From an uncultured Bacillaceae bacterium (GTDB lineage Bacteria > Bacillota > Bacilli > Caldalkalibacillales > Caldalkalibacillaceae), in the NCBI GenBank assembly GCA_937967685.1, contig CALBTX010000015.1:1-7299 (forward strand): 7,299 nt of DNA, in the 5' to 3' direction. The notes beneath the pieces are model-generated. The model saw only the letters and a list, made by a program, of their open reading frames with translations, searched no databases and had not been told where the DNA came from. This document shows, piece after piece, positions 6,458 through 7,299 of this stretch. Both the position numbers and the translations under genes were made by a program. Numbering within the stretch: the stretch's first letter is position 1; every line of letters starts with the position of its first letter.

Positions 6458-6488
6458 GATTAAGAAAGTGGTTAATCCTCCTAGTAAG

Positions 6489-6514
6489 CTATCAGTCTTT
6501 TCAAAGATTGATAG
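6489..6514 (+). repeat. 26-base palindrome upstream of the hydrolase gene
   Basis: Arms CTATCAGTCTTT (6489-6500) and AAAGATTGATAG (6503-6514) match at 11 of 12 positions around a 2-base centre, the remaining pair being G-T. In RNA this gives a hairpin (outer pairs stable, inner A-U pairs forming the loop) nine bases before AGGAGG. As DNA it could be a repressor site. No T-run follows on either strand. Confidence 0.65.
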
Positions 6515-6522
6515 AGGAGACA

Positions 6523-6528
6523 AGGAGG
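6523..6528 (+). promoter_or_regulatory. Ribosome binding site of the LysM hydrolase gene
   Basis: A perfect AGGAGG lies ten bases before ATG 6539. It is fully complementary to an upstream TCCTCCT at 6476-6482, so it could be masked in the transcript. Confidence 0.75.
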
Positions 6529-6538
6529 AAAATGTCCG

Positions 6539-7168
6539 ATGAAAAAACAGATCATGATTCTCGTCAGTGTCATATTGATCACAGCGGCGCCCATCCTCGT
6601 CAGCGGTTCCAGCGGATACACGGTCCAAAAAGGGGATACATTAAGTAAAATCGCCCGTCAACACGGGGTCAGCTTGGACCAACTGCTTGAAGTGAATCCG
6701 GGCATAGACAATCCTGACCTTATTCGTGTCGGGGATATTGTTCACATTCCGCATTCGTCCGTGGATCAAAAACAAAACGAACCGTCTAAAGGCGATTCGG
6801 TTGTCAATCGTTTGACTGACACCGAGAAACAGTTGATGGCCCAGCTTGTTCATGCCGAAGCCAAAGGGGAGCCGTACGAAGGAAAAGTGGCCGTTGCCCA
6901 CGTCATATTAAACCGTGTCGAAGACGAACATTTTCCAGACACTGTCTCGGAAGTGATCTATCAGCCGGGACAATTTCAACCCGTGGCCAACGGTTCAATC
7001 AACGAGCCGCCGGACGAAGAGTCGGTTAAAGCGGTTGAGGAAGCATTGGCCAACCGCGGGAAAAACAATCGTTCACTTTATTTCTACAATCCCGATACAT
7101 CGACGGATACGTGGATTTTTTCACGGCAAACGCTTGAGGTGATCGGCAATCATGTTTTTGCCGAATAA
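6539..7168 (+). CDS. Secreted LysM-domain cell-wall hydrolase, SleB/CwlJ family (YkvT-like)
   Basis: This 209-residue protein begins with a signal-like segment: two lysines, a hydrophobic run (5-22), then SGSSG. A LysM peptidoglycan-binding domain follows at about 27-70 (YTVQKGDTLSKIARQHGV ... IRVGDIVHIP). After a polar linker (72-92) comes a C-terminal SleB/CwlJ-type hydrolase domain (about 93-207). Key residues there are Glu107 in LVHAEAKGEPYEGKVAVA (the expected catalytic Glu), HVILNRV (121-127), QFQPVANG (145-152) and YFYNPD (181-186). Family members cleave spore-cortex or wall peptidoglycan. The domain order (LysM rather than the PG-binding domain of SleB) and the length resemble B. subtilis YkvT, whose role is less clear than SleB's. 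AGGAGG at 6523-6528 with a 10-base spacer supports this start; a nearer ATG at 6532 is in another frame that stops after a few dozen codons. A role in germination, sporulation or wall turnover is inferred. Confidence 0.9.
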   Translation: MKKQIMILVSVILITAAPILVSGSSGYTVQKGDTLSKIARQHGVSLDQLLEVNPGIDNPDLIRVGDIVHIPHSSVDQKQNEPSKGDSVVNRLTDTEKQLMAQLVHAEAKGEPYEGKVAVAHVILNRVEDEHFPDTVSEVIYQPGQFQPVANGSINEPPDEESVKAVEEALANRGKNNRSLYFYNPDTSTDTWIFSRQTLEVIGNHVFAE

Positions 7169-7220
7169 AAGAATCAGAGAGTTGCTGACTGTAAATTCAT
7201 CTCCCACTTTCACTCCGTCT

Positions 7221-7239
7221 AGAAGTGAGAGACTTCTTT
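7221..7239 (+). terminator. Weak candidate terminator after the hydrolase gene
   Basis: AGAAGT (7221-7226) pairs with ACTTCT (7232-7237) across a 5-base loop, followed by only two more T residues. The stem is short and AT-rich, so termination would be poor. It is the only hairpin I see in the 50 or so bases after the stop. Confidence 0.3.
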
Positions 7240-7257
7240 CGGGGATGGAAAAATCAG

Positions 7258-7299
7258 TATGGTACAATGAAAGGAGAAAACGATATGATACAATGAAAG
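7258..7299 (+). repeat. 26-base-period duplication of a TACAAT promoter-like box at the right edge
   Basis: TATGGTACAATGAAAG (7258-7273) recurs as TATGATACAATGAAAG (7284-7299) with one mismatch, 26 bases apart. The window ends inside the second copy, so the full unit and copy number are unknown. An AAGGAG (7271-7276) lies between the copies. Confidence 0.7.
7260..7268 (+). promoter_or_regulatory. Possible extended -10 promoter element for a gene beyond the window
   Basis: TGGTACAAT fits the extended -10 pattern TGn plus TACAAT (5 of 6 to consensus). The second copy, TGATACAAT at 7286-7294, fits equally well. Neither has a clear -35 box. Alternatively ATG 7285 or 7293 could be a start codon, but the frame from 7285 stops after three codons. 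Confidence 0.4.

Larger units (their letters stand above)
6202..6538. other. Intergenic control region between divergent dehydrogenase and hydrolase genes
   Basis: This gap has no convincing gene. It is AT-rich and structured: a 14-base-period triple repeat next to the dehydrogenase gene, a 28-base tandem duplication, a two-part dyad at 6375-6411, a long palindrome at 6489-6514, and a possible anti-Shine-Dalgarno segment at 6476-6482. CGGTTCTCT also occurs twice (6250-6258 and 6404-6412). Both flanking genes must be transcribed from here. Confidence 0.7.

Noticed and set aside
6477..6482. Minus-strand AGGAGG as ribosome site of a small gene
   Set aside because: No start codon lies at a usable distance downstream on that strand.
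6489..6514. Palindrome as a transcription terminator
   Set aside because: No T-run follows on either strand, and it lies between two divergent genes, where neither transcript would end.
6437..6628. Minus-strand frame of 63 codons antisense to the hydrolase signal peptide
   Set aside because: No ribosome binding site or motif; it covers the leader and start of a well-supported gene on the other strand.

Overview
The window looks like a chromosomal segment of a Gram-positive Bacillales bacterium (Bacillaceae-like, GC content roughly half). The grounds are AGGAGG-type ribosome binding sites, GTG starts, the menF-menD-menH order typical of Bacillus-type menaquinone operons, and a LysM plus SleB/CwlJ-type cell-wall hydrolase, a family characteristic of endospore formers. 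I see no phage, transposon, CRISPR or RNA gene. The species cannot be fixed from the sequence alone.

Layout. Positions 67-4153 (minus strand) hold a tightly packed operon, menF-menD-menH, transcribed right to left. menF and menD overlap by 4 bases (ATGA), and menD and menH by 1 base (TAATG). In Bacillus the next genes are usually menB, menE and menC; they would lie left of position 1. A 164-base divergent control region (4154-4317) separates menF from menA (4339-5292, plus strand). It carries two back-to-back sigma-A-like promoters and four mirrored TTGACA boxes. menA converges, with a 12-base gap, on a minus-strand gene for a 3-hydroxyisobutyrate dehydrogenase-family oxidoreductase (5305-6192). 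A repeat-rich 346-base gap follows, and then a secreted LysM/SleB-family hydrolase gene (6539-7168, plus strand). The last 131 bases hold a weak hairpin and a duplicated promoter-like box that probably serves a gene beyond the window.

How the genes work together. MenF (chorismate to isochorismate), MenD (SEPHCHC synthase) and MenH (SHCHC synthase) catalyse the first three committed steps of the classical o-succinylbenzoate route to menaquinone. MenA later attaches the polyprenyl tail to 1,4-dihydroxy-2-naphthoate in the membrane. The window therefore holds the start and a late step of respiratory quinone synthesis around one shared control region. The dehydrogenase and the hydrolase have no evident link to quinones.

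I found no wholly new system. The least ordinary material is non-coding. Short tandem duplications (periods about 14, 20, 26 and 28 bases) occur at the menH 3' end, twice in the 6193-6538 gap, and at the right edge. There is also a mirrored TTGACA arrangement between menF and menA, and a hairpin with an anti-Shine-Dalgarno segment ahead of the hydrolase gene.
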